A stretch of 64,000 bases of DNA from Thiohalocapsa sp. (GTDB taxonomy: Bacteria > Pseudomonadota > Gammaproteobacteria > Chromatiales > Chromatiaceae). The stretch covers positions 1 to 64,000 of the forward strand of contig JAIPFF010000019.1 in assembly GCA_021736785.1 (NCBI GenBank). The letters are read 5' to 3'. Below, one piece after another: positions 37,617-46,473 of the stretch. Numbering within the stretch: position 1 is the stretch's first letter; each line of letters begins with the position of its first letter. The notes under the pieces were generated by a model. The model worked only from the letters and a program-made list of their open reading frames with translations, was not told where the DNA came from and made no database searches. Both the position numbers and the translations under genes were made by a program.

Positions 37617-38159
37617 TCAGCCCGCTGCCAGCTCTTCGATGACGAGATTGTGATTGGTATAGATGCAGATGTCGGCGGCGATGCCCAAGGCCCGCTCGAC
37701 GATGTCGCGCGCGCCGAGATCGGTATTCTCGCTGAGTGCGCGTGCCGCGGCCTGGGCGAAGGCGCCGCCGGAGCCGATCGCCATCAGGTCGTTCTCGGGC
37801 TCGAGCACGTCGCCGGTGCCGGAGATGATCAGTGATGCCTCGTGGTCGGCGACGCAGAGCATGGCCTCGAGCCGGCGCAGCATGCGATCGGTCCGCCAGT
37901 CTTTCGCGAGCTCGACCGCCGAGCGCGTCAAATGCCCCTGGTGTTTTTCCAGCTTGCCCTCGAAGCGCTCGAACAGCGTGAAGGCGTCCGCCGTCGCGCC
38001 GGCGAATCCCGCCAGCACCTTGTCCCGATACAAGCGGCGTACCTTTCGGGCGTTTCCTTTCATGACCGTCTGGCCGAGGGATACTTGGCCGTCGCCGCCG
38101 ATGACGACGCTGCCGTGGCGGCGGACGGAGAGTATTGTCGTACCGTGAAACTGTTCCAT
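37617..38159 (-). CDS. hslV: HslUV protease proteolytic subunit HslV
   Basis: The proteasome-like threonine peptidase that pairs with HslU. It is 180 residues. The usual N-terminal nucleophile follows a short propeptide: MEQFHG precedes Thr-Thr-Ile-Leu, so Thr7 becomes the catalytic residue after processing. Family signatures include [37 protein letters not shown] and [18 protein letters not shown]. It is divergent from the MBL hydrolase gene with 220 bp between. Confidence 0.97.
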   Translation of the reverse strand: MEQFHGTTILSVRRHGSVVIGGDGQVSLGQTVMKGNARKVRRLYRDKVLAGFAGATADAFTLFERFEGKLEKHQGHLTRSAVELAKDWRTDRMLRRLEAMLCVADHEASLIISGTGDVLEPENDLMAIGSGGAFAQAAARALSENTDLGARDIVERALGIAADICIYTNHNLVIEELAAG

Positions 38160-38379
38160 TGCGGGGCTCTTGCTGACTGCTCTCGGATTATTCTACGCCC
38201 TTGACGGGGTGGATTTCAGACGCGGGCGCTTCGCCGGCAACGCTTCGCGCGCCGTTTGCGGCGCTGGCGGCAGCCCCTGTTTGCCGGGTAGACTCCCGCG
38301 TCCACGCGCAGGCGGCGTGTCGGCTGATACGCCGCCGGTCAATCCACCCACAGCGTAGGCGCCACTGCGCCGAGCCGCC

Positions 38380-39345
38380 ATGCCACATGTCGATTTCAAG
38401 CCCGTCGCGGACGGGATCTACTGCGTCGAGACCGGCCTCTATCGTCCGGGTCTTGCCTCCTGCTATGTCATCCGCGCCGAGGACCGCCTGGCGTTTATCG
38501 ATACCGGTACTGCGAACACCGTGCCCGCGCTGCTCCAGGTGGTCGACGCACTCGGGCTTACTCCGGCCGATGTCGAGTATGTGATTCCGACGCACGTGCA
38601 CCTCGACCATGCCGGCGGCGCGGGCGCGCTGATGGCCGCTTGTCCCCGCGCAAAGCTGATCGTCCACCCCAAGGGCGCGGCACACATGATCGATCCCGCC
38701 AAGCTCACCGCCGGTGCGACGGCAGTCTACGGCGAAGCGGCTTTCGCGCGGGACTTCGGCGCGCTGACGCCGGTCGCTCCCGAGCGTGTGATTGCGGCCG
38801 ATGACGGGCAGTTGTTCGACCTCGCCGGGCGTTCGCTGATGTTCATCGACACGCCGGGTCACGCCAATCATCACGGCTGCATTTACGATGCGGCCAGCGG
38901 CGGCGTCTTCAGCGGCGACACGTTCGGCATCTCCTACCGGGAGCTCGATACCGAATCCGGACCCTGGCTGTTTGCGCCGACCACCCCGGTCGCGTTCGAT
39001 CCGGATGCATGGCAGCTCAGCCTGGACCGGATCATGGCGCTCGCGCCGCGGGCGGTGTTTCTGACGCACTATTGTCGGATCGACGAGCCGGCCCGGTTGG
39101 TCGACGATCTGCGCCGCAGCATTCGCGATCTCGCCGATATCGCAAAGCGCGAAGAGGCATCGGCCGACGCCGGCCGTCAGCAACGCCTCGAGCAGGCGAT
39201 CACGCGTCATTTGATCGACGATGCCCGGCGCCACGGCTGCCGGCTCGAGGAGGCGCGCATCCGGGAGTTGCTGGCTGTAGACCTGGCCCTGAATGCCCAA
39301 GGACTCGAGGTTTGGCTGCGTCGCCGCGCCCGTGACCGGTCCTGA
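38380..39345 (+). CDS. MBL-fold metallo-hydrolase
   Basis: A 321-residue metallo-beta-lactamase-fold hydrolase of unknown substrate. The metal-binding motif is HVHLDHAGG (His72, His74, Asp76, His77). A second His is in DTPGHANHHG, and the bridging Asp is in GGVFSGDTFG, so it should bind two metals. The C-terminal 90 residues are helical. It resembles the broad glyoxalase-II-like group. It stands alone on the plus strand between hslV and the BLUF gene, in an accessory patch interrupting the conserved block. Confidence 0.85.
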   Translation: MPHVDFKPVADGIYCVETGLYRPGLASCYVIRAEDRLAFIDTGTANTVPALLQVVDALGLTPADVEYVIPTHVHLDHAGGAGALMAACPRAKLIVHPKGAAHMIDPAKLTAGATAVYGEAAFARDFGALTPVAPERVIAADDGQLFDLAGRSLMFIDTPGHANHHGCIYDAASGGVFSGDTFGISYRELDTESGPWLFAPTTPVAFDPDAWQLSLDRIMALAPRAVFLTHYCRIDEPARLVDDLRRSIRDLADIAKREEASADAGRQQRLEQAITRHLIDDARRHGCRLEEARIRELLAVDLALNAQGLEVWLRRRARDRS

Positions 39346-39479
39346 GCACCGGCGCTGCCGCGGGGCGCAATGCCTCGCCGAGCGCCCCCGGCACTCGCCA
39401 ATGCCTGTCGCCGCGCAATCGCGAATCAGTCGGAGGGCGACGAGCCCGGCAGCGCTATGTTGCGGCGCTGACGGCGCAC

Positions 39480-39938
39480 TCAAGCGGTTTCCGCGTCTTC
39501 CCAGGGACGGCCGCGGCAAATCGTGCGTGCGTCGAGCAGCAGACTGTAGACCTCGTGCAGGCGCTCGGGGATGACGACGGCGCCGTCCTTGACGCTGTAT
39601 TTGGCGGCGAGCAACTCGCGGGGCTGCTTGGGCAGGTCGAACAGATCGACCAAGTGCATGTCCCATTCGTCGAAATAGACAGGGCCGATCTGTTCGAACG
39701 CGATCAGACTCACGTCGTGGTGGCGCGGATCCCGGATGATGCGGTTGAACAGCGTGTTGACGGCGTCGGAGGGGCCTTCGAGCACCTGCAGGAAGTCGTT
39801 TCCGGACAGCAGCAGCAGGCCGGTGATGCCGAGGGCGCGATTGTTCTCGGCGCTTTGACGGACCAATTCGCCCAGCTCGTCGTTGGGCATCGACGCGTCC
39901 GAGCACAGGCTGCGGTAGATCAGTCGACAGTTGGCCAT
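39480..39938 (-). CDS. BLUF-domain blue-light photoreceptor (single domain)
   Basis: A 152-residue FAD-binding light sensor. The flavin-site residues are visible: Tyr8 (RLIYRS), Asn33 (ENNRALGITG), Gln51 (FLQVLEGP), and the semi-conserved Trp/Met pair in DEWDMHL. The Tyr-Asn spacing is one residue longer than in AppA or Slr1694, and the Asn-Gln spacing (18) is the same. No output domain follows, only a short C-terminal extension of about 50 residues, so signalling would go through a partner protein. A phototrophic or light-exposed lifestyle would fit. The partner is not evident nearby. Confidence 0.88.
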   Translation of the reverse strand: MANCRLIYRSLCSDASMPNDELGELVRQSAENNRALGITGLLLLSGNDFLQVLEGPSDAVNTLFNRIIRDPRHHDVSLIAFEQIGPVYFDEWDMHLVDLFDLPKQPRELLAAKYSVKDGAVVIPERLHEVYSLLLDARTICRGRPWEDAETA

Positions 39939-40264
39939 TGCCGGGCGGTGCGGTCATGTGACGCACGCAGTCCGTGTGCGGGCGGTGCGGGTCCGCAACT
40001 GCACCGGCGCGGAGGCCGGTACCGGTTTGCTGCCGCCGACCCCGTTGTCGGCACCCCTTGCCTACCGGCGAGGGCCTGCCGGCACGGATAACGCCGATAC
40101 GACGTCTCCAAGCGCCGATGGCATCGACTCGGATCGCCCGCGGACTGTAAGTGCACAAGACCCACAAAATAGCAAAGCGCCCGGCTTTTGCAACTCGTCG
40201 CCGGTGAAACCCGCGTCGGCGCGTGGTCTTGGCGGGGATCTCGATCACTTTTGCGGACGATCGT
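39939..40264. other. Region upstream of the BLUF gene
   Basis: About 325 bp without a supported gene. It must hold the minus-strand promoter of the BLUF gene. The stretch near 40145-40200 (AAGACCCACAAAATAGCAAAG) is AT-richer than average, but no clear promoter hexamers were found. Further out lies the 7-bp tandem repeat. Confidence 0.4.
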
Positions 40265-40369
40265 GCCGAAAGCCGAAAGCCGAAAGCCGAAAGCCGAAAG
40301 CCGAAAGCCGAAAGCCGAAAGCCGAAAGCCGAAAGCCGAAAGCCGAAAGCCGAAAGCCGAAAGCCGAAA
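40265..40369. repeat. Fifteen perfect tandem copies of the heptamer GCCGAAA
   Basis: Exactly 105 bp made of 15 uninterrupted, identical copies of GCCGAAA. Because seven is not a multiple of three, each strand reads as one repeating 7-residue peptide in all frames, without stops. No gene is supported over it. Its perfection implies recent expansion by slippage. It lies between the BLUF gene (start 39938, minus) and the terminator of the fasciclin gene. Confidence 0.99.
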
Positions 40370-40400
40370 ACATCCCAGGCCGTAGACTGCGATGACGAGC

Positions 40401-40443
40401 AAAAAAATGCTCGACCCCGGGAGGAGGTCGAGCACGTTTTTTT
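40401..40443 (-). terminator. Strong bidirectional rho-independent terminator
   Basis: A 9-bp perfect stem (TGCTCGACC at 40408-40416 pairing with GGTCGAGCA at 40426-40434) is flanked by seven A on the left and seven T on the right (40437-40443). It can stop transcription from either side. On the minus strand it ends the fasciclin gene, whose stop is at 40543. Confidence 0.92.
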
Positions 40444-40542
40444 GCACCGACGGGCCGCACCGGTGTAACGCTCCGGCTAACCGATGTTCACGGACCTGTC
40501 GAATGTCGTGATTCTATTCGCAGCGGATCAGGATATCGGGCA

Positions 40543-41157
40543 TTACATGATCGGCCGGTCGATGACGTGCACCACGCCGTCGGCCGCGAACAGGTTGGTC
40601 TTGACGACGCCGGCGCCGCCGACACCGATATGGCCACCTGCTTCCGAGGACGTCCCCACCGGGATCATCTCGCCGTCGAGCGTTCGGGCCTGCTGCATCT
40701 GCATCAGGTCGGTCGCCGTGTAACGTCCGGGAATGATGTGCTTGGAGACGATCCGGCTCATAGCGTCCTTGTCGTTCAGCAAAGCCGCGCGCTGCTCGGG
40801 ACTCATTCTCGAGAAGGCCTCGTCGCTGGGCACGAACAAGGTGTAGTCGCCGCCCGTCAGTTGATCGGCAATGCCGGTCGCGGTCAGCATGGTCTCGAAA
40901 TCATCGAACAAGCCGGAGCCGGTAACGAGGTCGAGCACGTGCTTGTCGCTGGCATAGGAGGGCACGCCGTTCGGCTTGCCGTAACGTGCCAGAACATCGA
41001 CGGGCTCGGCATTCTCGAGGCCCGCGTTGGCGCGCTCTCGGGTTTCCTCGTCCGCGTACTTGTTGCCGAGGGACAAGGCCGTCAGCGGGCCGAGTGCCAT
41101 CGCCAGACCGAGAAACAGGACAAGGCGGTTGGACTGAGTCACGTTCGCATCGCTCAT
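40543..41157 (-). CDS. Fasciclin (FAS1) domain protein, membrane-anchored or secreted
   Basis: A 204-residue protein with an N-terminal hydrophobic segment (NRLVLFLGLAMALGPLTALSL) that acts as signal or anchor, followed by one FAS1 domain. The two FAS1 boxes are seen as YTLFVPSDEAFSRM and VKTNLFAADGVVHVIDRPIM. FAS1 proteins act in adhesion or cell-surface interaction. The ATG at 41157 has a good ribosome-binding site (AGAGGA). The frame is open further upstream to 41292 but without a plausible start region. A strong terminator lies about 100 bp downstream. Confidence 0.87.
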   Translation of the reverse strand: MSDANVTQSNRLVLFLGLAMALGPLTALSLGNKYADEETRERANAGLENAEPVDVLARYGKPNGVPSYASDKHVLDLVTGSGLFDDFETMLTATGIADQLTGGDYTLFVPSDEAFSRMSPEQRAALLNDKDAMSRIVSKHIIPGRYTATDLMQMQQARTLDGEMIPVGTSSEAGGHIGVGGAGVVKTNLFAADGVVHVIDRPIM

Positions 41158-41532
41158 GGGACTATCCTCTGTTTGCCGCAGTTGAAGACTACATCCGGAC
41201 AGAATCGGGACGGACATCGCCGCCACCTGGTCAAGGACACCGATTCTGCCCTCCACGAGAGCGTAGGTCTGGACAAAGTCACGTCGGGACAAGGAAAACG
41301 TCTTTCGATACGTGGTTTTCGGCGGGCTTGGAATAGGGCGATCAGGTTGTAGCCGTCGGCGACGGCAGCCCGACCGACGCCGCGGCCGGATCGGTGCGCT
41401 CGAGGCAGATCCGCCGGATGGCGCGGACTCGTCGTTTGAGTCACCCGTGAAACTAACCTATCGCCAGGTCGACGGCGGCTGCCCCCGCAACCCGCCCGCG
41501 CTTCCCCCGGCGCGACTCGGCCTTCATCTCGG
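41158..41532. other. Non-coding region between the fasciclin and glutaredoxin-like genes
   Basis: About 375 bp with no supported protein gene. It should carry the minus-strand promoter of the fasciclin gene. On the plus strand it ends in a strong terminator that serves no visible plus-strand gene, so it may encode a small RNA. No known RNA family (RNase P, tmRNA, SRP, 6S) was recognised in it. Confidence 0.45.
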
Positions 41533-41569
41533 CTGCCGGGTGCATTGCCATGCGCCCGGCAGTTTTTTT
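41533..41569 (+). terminator. Strong plus-strand rho-independent terminator without an upstream plus-strand gene
   Basis: A stem of 13 pairs (CTGCCGGG at 41533-41540 with CCCGGCAG at 41555-41562, one T-G pair, then GCAT with ATGC) closes a TGCC loop and is followed by seven T (41563-41569). The minus-strand side lacks a T tract, so it is directional. The nearest genes on both sides are on the minus strand. Confidence 0.88.
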
Positions 41570-41575
41570 CGGCGT

Positions 41576-41845
41576 CTAGCGGCGCTTGCCGCGGGTATCG
41601 CCCTCGTAGAGCGCGAGGAAGCGCTGTTCGGAGAACCCGTCCAGGCGTCGGTTGCCGACCAACAGCAGCGGTACGCCGCGCCCGCCGAGCCGCTCGAACT
41701 CCTTGCGCGCGCGCGGGTTACGTGCCACGTCCATCTCGCGAAAGCCGATCCCGTGCCCGCGCAGAAAGGCCTTCGCGCGATTGCAATGGCTGCAAGATGC
41801 CGTGGTGTAGATGACCACCGACATACGTCCCGGCTTGGCGCTCAT
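41576..41845 (-). CDS. Glutaredoxin-like protein with CSHC active site
   Basis: A small thioredoxin-fold protein of about 89 residues. The active site is CSHC in YTTASCSHCNRAKAFL, the cis-Pro loop is GVPLLLVG, and the GSH-side region is RRLDGFSEQRFL. This CxHC form differs from the CPYC of classical glutaredoxins and is seen in NrdH/YruB-like proteins. Starts at 41845 (MSAKPGRM) and 41824 (MSVVIYTT) are both in frame, and the shorter gives a compact fold. It follows xerC on the same strand after 108 bp. Confidence 0.82.
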   Translation of the reverse strand: MSAKPGRMSVVIYTTASCSHCNRAKAFLRGHGIGFREMDVARNPRARKEFERLGGRGVPLLLVGNRRLDGFSEQRFLALYEGDTRGKRR

Positions 41846-41953
41846 CCCGGGCGGACCGCCGGACCGCGGTGTCTGCCCGGACGCGGGCACCGCGCGGGCT
41901 CAAACGTCGCGCGGTCTCTCGAGCGGTCGCTGGTCGAGCGATCGCGACGACAC

Positions 41954-42919
41954 TCAGTCGTTGTCGGGTTTCTTGCGTGCACGGGGATGAGCCTGGTCGT
42001 ATACCCGCGCCAGGTGCTGGAAATCGAGATGCGTGTAGATCTGCGTGGTGGCGATGTCTGCATGGCCCAGCAGTTCCTGCACCGCGCGCAGATCGCCGGA
42101 GGATTCCAACAGATGGCTGGCGAACGAGTGTCGCAGCAGGTGCGGATGTAGATTTCGGGCGGCGCCGCGTACCTGCGCCCAGTGCTTCAGACGCTGTTGC
42201 ACCGTCCGCGGGTGAATACGGCCGCCCCGCGAGCTGACGAACAGTGCGGGCTCGTCGTCGGCGGCGAGAAGCCGGCGTGGTTCCAGCCAGCGCTCGATGG
42301 CCTGCAGCGCTGCCGCGCCGATTGGAACCCGCCGGGTCTTCGCGCCCTTACCGGTTACGGTCAGCGTTGCATCCGCGGGATCGATATCGCGGATGTCCAC
42401 GGAGATCAGCTCCGCCAGGCGCAGGCCGCTGGAGTAAAACAGCTCCACCATGGCCGTGTCGCGCAGCATCAGCGGGTCGTCGCCGCCGCCGTGGGCGCTG
42501 TCGGCGTCGATCAGGGCGCCGAGCTGATCGACATCGAAGGTTGCCGGCAGTTTGCGCCCGCTTTTCGGCGGGCGCACGCCGCGCGCCGGGCTCTGCTTGG
42601 CGGCTCCCTCGCGGATCAGATACTTGAACAGGCTGCGCAGGGCGGACAGCTCCCGCGCCAGCGTCTTGCCGCCGATGCCGGCGCGGTGACGCGCGGCGAT
42701 GTAGCGCCGCACATCGCCCTCGCGCAGCGCTGCCCACTCGTCGATGCCCTGCGCACGCCGCCACTGGCCGATGCGAAGCAAGTCGCGCCGGTAATTGCTC
42801 AGCGTATGTGCCGACAGGCGCCGCTCGTGAGCGAGATGCGCCAGAAAGGCATCCAACCGGGGGTCGCAGGACGCAACGCCGTCGTCGACGCGCGCGGGTG
42901 CGGCGGTATCCCGGCTCAT
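41954..42919 (-). CDS. xerC: Site-specific tyrosine recombinase XerC
   Basis: Resolves chromosome dimers at dif together with XerD. It is 321 residues. The N-terminal SAM-like DNA-binding domain (LDAFLAHLAHERRLSAHTLSNY) is followed by the catalytic domain with Arg in SSGLRLAEL, Lys in VTGKGAKTRRVPIG, the box II HLLRHSFASHLLESSGDL, the later His in LLGHADIATTQ and the nucleophile Tyr in IYTHLD. The neighbours dapF and DUF484 identify it as XerC rather than XerD. Confidence 0.94.
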   Translation of the reverse strand: MSRDTAAPARVDDGVASCDPRLDAFLAHLAHERRLSAHTLSNYRRDLLRIGQWRRAQGIDEWAALREGDVRRYIAARHRAGIGGKTLARELSALRSLFKYLIREGAAKQSPARGVRPPKSGRKLPATFDVDQLGALIDADSAHGGGDDPLMLRDTAMVELFYSSGLRLAELISVDIRDIDPADATLTVTGKGAKTRRVPIGAAALQAIERWLEPRRLLAADDEPALFVSSRGGRIHPRTVQQRLKHWAQVRGAARNLHPHLLRHSFASHLLESSGDLRAVQELLGHADIATTQIYTHLDFQHLARVYDQAHPRARKKPDND

Positions 42920-43010
42920 GGCTGTAACGCGGCCGAGGCAAGCGTCGTCGGCAAGGCCGCCGGCGTGTGCTCCGCGCGCGCGCCGACGCCTTGCTCGGGC
43001 CGGGCCGGCA

Positions 43011-43682
43011 TCAGCGGCGCTGGCCGAGATCGGTCAGCTTGGCGCTGGCGATGGCGCCGAGGCGCTCGAGCAGGTCCGTGCCCATGTCCGGCGTGAAACG
43101 GGCCGGGTCGGTGCTGCCGATGGCCAGCACGCCGGTCTGGCCATGGGCATTGATCGGCACCAGCGCCGCCGACTGAATACCGGGCGTGTCGTCGAACAAT
43201 GCGCGGGTCTGCTCGGGCTTCAGTGGACCGCATACACAGCGGTCGCGCGCGACGAAGTCGACGAAGCTGCCGATCAGCGGGTCGGCGGCCGCGCGCTCCG
43301 CCTCCAAAGGGAACAGCTTGAGTGCCACCGCGTCGGCATTGAACTGCTCGCGAAGAGCGTCCTGCAGCGCTTTGTGGGCGTGCTCCAGATCGTGGGCGAG
43401 GATGAGCTTCAGGGTCAGCTCATGCAATCTGGCGGACAGCTCCTCGTAGTCGCGCGCCCGATGCACCAGGTGGTTGAGCCGGCCGCGCTCGGTGGCGAGC
43501 TGTTCGCGCAGCACCGAAACCTGATGCTCGATCAGCGAGACCGCGCCGCCGGCACCGTGAGGAACATGCAGCTTCGCAAGAACTTGTGGATGTCGGACGA
43601 GGAAATCCGTGTGCCGCATCAAATAGGCCGCCATGGCCTTTTCGTACTCATCGTCGGCTTGGTCGACCTGACGCGTGGTCAT
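43011..43682 (-). CDS. DUF484 family protein (GAF-like)
   Basis: A 223-residue cytoplasmic protein of unknown function found between dapF and xerC throughout gammaproteobacteria. It begins with the family region [20 protein letters not shown], then a coiled coil ([20 protein letters not shown]), then a GAF-like domain containing [12 protein letters not shown] and [19 protein letters not shown]. Its start overlaps the dapF stop by 4 bp (ATGA), indicating translational coupling. Confidence 0.92.
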   Translation of the reverse strand: MTTRQVDQADDEYEKAMAAYLMRHTDFLVRHPQVLAKLHVPHGAGGAVSLIEHQVSVLREQLATERGRLNHLVHRARDYEELSARLHELTLKLILAHDLEHAHKALQDALREQFNADAVALKLFPLEAERAAADPLIGSFVDFVARDRCVCGPLKPEQTRALFDDTPGIQSAALVPINAHGQTGVLAIGSTDPARFTPDMGTDLLERLGAIASAKLTDLGQRR

Positions 43683-44509
43683 AGCTCGATGTCCCCATCA
43701 AAGACCCTGGTTGCGGGGCCGGTCATGACAACCGTCTCCCCTTCGCCGAGCCAATTTATCACAAGCTCTCCGCCGGGCAGCGCGACGGTCACGGTCTCGT
43801 CGAGCTCGCCCCACAGGCGGCCGATGACCACGGCCGCGCAGGCGCCGGTGCCGCAGGCCAGCGTCTCTCCGACCCCCCGCTCCCATACCCGAAGCCGGAT
43901 CCGCGTCGCATCCTCGACCTGCATGAAGCCGACATTGACGCGGTTCGGGAACAGCGCATCGTGCTCGATCAGCGGACCCAAAGTCTCGACCGGCGCGTCT
44001 TGCACGTGATCCACGCGCAGCACCGCGTGGGGATTGCCCATCGAGACGGCACCGAAGCGGATGGCGTCGCAGCCTTTGCCGATCTCGTAGGCGGGGGCGC
44101 GACTGCGCGCCACCAGCGGGATGTCCGCGGGCTCGAAGCGGGGCACACCCATGTCGACGGTGACTTGCCCGTCCGGGCGCAGGCACAGCACGATCGGGCC
44201 CGCGGCGGTGCCCACCGAGATTTCGTCACGGGTGCAGAGACCCCGCTCGCGCACGAAGCGGGCAAAGCATCGGGCGCCGTTGCCGCACTGCTCGACTTCG
44301 GAGCCGTCGGCATTGAAGATTCGGTAGTGAAAGTCGGTTCCCGGCAACCGCGGCGGCTCCACCAAAAGGAGCTGATCGCAGCCGATGCCGAAACGCCGAT
44401 CGGCCAACCGCCGGCACAGCGCCGGGGTCATCTCCACGCGCTGGCCGACAGCGTCGATAACGACGAAATCGTTGCCGAGGCCCTGCATTTTCGTAAAGCG
44501 CAGACGCAT
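43679..44509 (-). CDS. dapF: Diaminopimelate epimerase DapF
   Basis: Interconverts LL- and meso-diaminopimelate for lysine and peptidoglycan synthesis. It is 276 residues from the ATG at 44509, beginning [15 protein letters not shown]. The two catalytic cysteines are in [13 protein letters not shown] and [14 protein letters not shown]. The start overlaps the stop of the methyltransferase gene by one base (TAATG), which supports it over the ATG six codons upstream. lysA, the next step of the pathway, lies one gene away. Confidence 0.96.
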   Translation of the reverse strand: MRLRFTKMQGLGNDFVVIDAVGQRVEMTPALCRRLADRRFGIGCDQLLLVEPPRLPGTDFHYRIFNADGSEVEQCGNGARCFARFVRERGLCTRDEISVGTAAGPIVLCLRPDGQVTVDMGVPRFEPADIPLVARSRAPAYEIGKGCDAIRFGAVSMGNPHAVLRVDHVQDAPVETLGPLIEHDALFPNRVNVGFMQVEDATRIRLRVWERGVGETLACGTGACAAVVIGRLWGELDETVTVALPGGELVINWLGEGETVVMTGPATRVFDGDIEL

Positions 44510-45180
44510 TAGCCGATCCGACCCCAAACGGCAAGATGCCGGTCGCTGACCACGTTGACTTCCAGGTGCGGGTCCAGCCCGGCCTCGCGCAGCTGCGCCG
44601 TCACCTCCGCCGGCTCGAAGGCGGCCAGCAGCGAATTGTGGAAATCGCGCCGCAGGACGTCCGGTGCATCCCCGGCGTAGCTCTCGACCAATGCCGCGGC
44701 CCAGCCCGCCGAGGCCGGGCGCATCAAGTCCATGACCAAGACCAGCGCGCCGGGCTTGGCGCAGGCGCGCACCGTGCGCCAGAGCACCTGCGGCTCGTGC
44801 AGGTGGTGCAGCAGGCTGTTGGAAAGGATCAGGTCATAGGCGCCCTGCGCCAGCGTCGGCGAGGGCAGCTTGTCGCAGACCAGCCGGACGCGGTCGGCGA
44901 TGCCCGGCAATGCGGCGATATTGCGCCGTGCCAGATCGAGCATCGCTTCGCTGCCGTCGAGTGCATCGCAATAGGCCTGCGGATAGCGGCGCAGAAAACG
45001 GATCACGATGTCCGCTGGACCGCAGCCCAGATCAAGCGCCCGGGCGCCGGACAACTCGCCGGGCCGCTGCTCGGCGAGCAGCCGCAGGAACAGCTCGTTG
45101 GGCTCGGTGAAGTCCGCTTCCGCGTAGGCGATGGCCTGCCCGGCCTCCTCCATCAATTCCGGCTCCGGTCGGCGTTTCAT
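44509..45180 (-). CDS. Class I SAM-dependent methyltransferase
   Basis: A 223-residue methyltransferase with motif I in [16 protein letters not shown], the acidic residue in [16 protein letters not shown], and motif IV-like [13 protein letters not shown]. The substrate is unknown, and the overall look is like small-molecule rather than rRNA methylases. It sits in the lysA-dapF operon (23 bp after lysA, 1-bp overlap with dapF), where most gammaproteobacteria have no gene, so it is either an added member or a lineage-specific operon partner. Confidence 0.82.
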   Translation of the reverse strand: MKRRPEPELMEEAGQAIAYAEADFTEPNELFLRLLAEQRPGELSGARALDLGCGPADIVIRFLRRYPQAYCDALDGSEAMLDLARRNIAALPGIADRVRLVCDKLPSPTLAQGAYDLILSNSLLHHLHEPQVLWRTVRACAKPGALVLVMDLMRPASAGWAAALVESYAGDAPDVLRRDFHNSLLAAFEPAEVTAQLREAGLDPHLEVNVVSDRHLAVWGRIG

Positions 45181-45203
45181 CGTATCGCTCGTATTGCTGC
45201 GGC

Positions 45204-46448
45204 TCAGGGAAGTGTCGCCTCGTCGGCGTACAGCGAGGCCCGCGTCTCGCGGCGGCGAACCAAGTGAATGTCGGCGCCGTCGACGACGATCTCGGCGGCG
45301 CGCGGGCGGCTGTTGTAATTCGAGCTCATGGTGAAACCGTAGGCGCCGCTCGAGCGCACCGCCAGCAAATCACCCTCCGCGAGCACCAGAGACCGCGCCT
45401 TACCGAGAAAATCGCCGGTCTCGCAGACCGGGCCGACGATGTCGAATATGCGTGGCTCGCCGTGGCCGCGCTGCACCGGCACGATCTCCTGCACCGCCTG
45501 ATAAAGGGCGGGCCGCAGCAGGTCGTTCATGGCCGCATCGACGATGGCGAAGTGCCGGCTTTCGGTCGGTTTCAGGTATTCGACCCGCGTCAGCAGTATG
45601 CCGGCATTGCCGGCAATGGCGCGGCCGGGCTCGAGGATAATCTCCAGCGGACGCTGCGCGAGGCGCTCGCGCAGCACCGCGGCATAGGCGTCCGGTGCCG
45701 GCGGCTGCTCGTCCGTGTAACGGATGCCGAGACCGCCGCCGAGATCCAGGTGCTCGATGGCGATGCCCCGCTCGGCGAGCCGGTCGGCCAGCGCGAGTAC
45801 TCGCTCCAACGCGTCGAGGAACGGCGCCAGCTCGGTGAGCTGGGAGCCGATATGACAATCGATGCCGACTACGCGCACATGCGCCATCGCGGCGGCCTCG
45901 GCGTAGACTGCCTCGGCGCCACCGATGTCGATACCGAACTTGTTCTCCTTGAGGCCGGTGGAGATGTAGGGGTGGGACTTGGCGTCGACATCCGGATTGA
46001 CGCGCAGCGAGACCGGCGCGACGGTGCCGAGCTCGGCGGCGATCGATGCGATCCGCGCGAGCTCGGGCTGCGACTCCACGTTGAAGCAACGGATGCCGAC
46101 CTCGAGCGCGCGACGGATCTCGTCGGCGCGCTTGCCCACGCCCGAGAAGATGATCTTGCCGGGCTCCCCGCCGGCGGCCAGCACGCGCTCGAGCTCGCCG
46201 ACGGAGACGATATCGAAGCCGGAGCCCAGGCGGGCCAGAATACCGAGCACGCCGAGGTTCGAGTTGGCCTTGACGGCGAAGCAAATCAGGTGCGGGTGGT
46301 CCGCGAAGGCCGTGTCGAATGCACGCCAGTGACGCTCGAGCGTGGCGCGCGAGTAGACATAGGCCGGCGTGCCGAAACGCGCGGCGATCTCCCGCAGCGG
46401 CACATCTTCGGCGTAGAGCTCATCGCCGCGGTAATTGAAGTGGTCCAT
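45204..46448 (-). CDS. lysA: Diaminopimelate decarboxylase LysA
   Basis: PLP enzyme that decarboxylates meso-diaminopimelate to lysine. It is 414 residues. The PLP lysine is in ICFAVKANSNLGVL, the glycine-rich phosphate loop is in HLDLGGGLGIRY, and other signatures are ILEPGRAIAGNAG, VGPVCETGDFLGK and GAYGFTMSSNYNSRPR. It starts 25 bp after the lptM stop and belongs to the lptM-lysA-dapF group. Confidence 0.96.
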   Translation of the reverse strand: MDHFNYRGDELYAEDVPLREIAARFGTPAYVYSRATLERHWRAFDTAFADHPHLICFAVKANSNLGVLGILARLGSGFDIVSVGELERVLAAGGEPGKIIFSGVGKRADEIRRALEVGIRCFNVESQPELARIASIAAELGTVAPVSLRVNPDVDAKSHPYISTGLKENKFGIDIGGAEAVYAEAAAMAHVRVVGIDCHIGSQLTELAPFLDALERVLALADRLAERGIAIEHLDLGGGLGIRYTDEQPPAPDAYAAVLRERLAQRPLEIILEPGRAIAGNAGILLTRVEYLKPTESRHFAIVDAAMNDLLRPALYQAVQEIVPVQRGHGEPRIFDIVGPVCETGDFLGKARSLVLAEGDLLAVRSSGAYGFTMSSNYNSRPRAAEIVVDGADIHLVRRRETRASLYADEATLP

Positions 46449-46473
46449 ACGGTCGTCGTCGGGGCCTTCGTCG

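Noticed and set aside
40265-40369. Possible CRISPR array
   Set aside because: Units are contiguous 7-mers without spacers, so it is a simple tandem repeat.
40188-40468. Plus-strand frames of KAESRKP-type heptapeptide repeats over the 7-bp repeat
   Set aside because: They only reflect the repeat read in different frames, lack a ribosome-binding site and run into the terminator.
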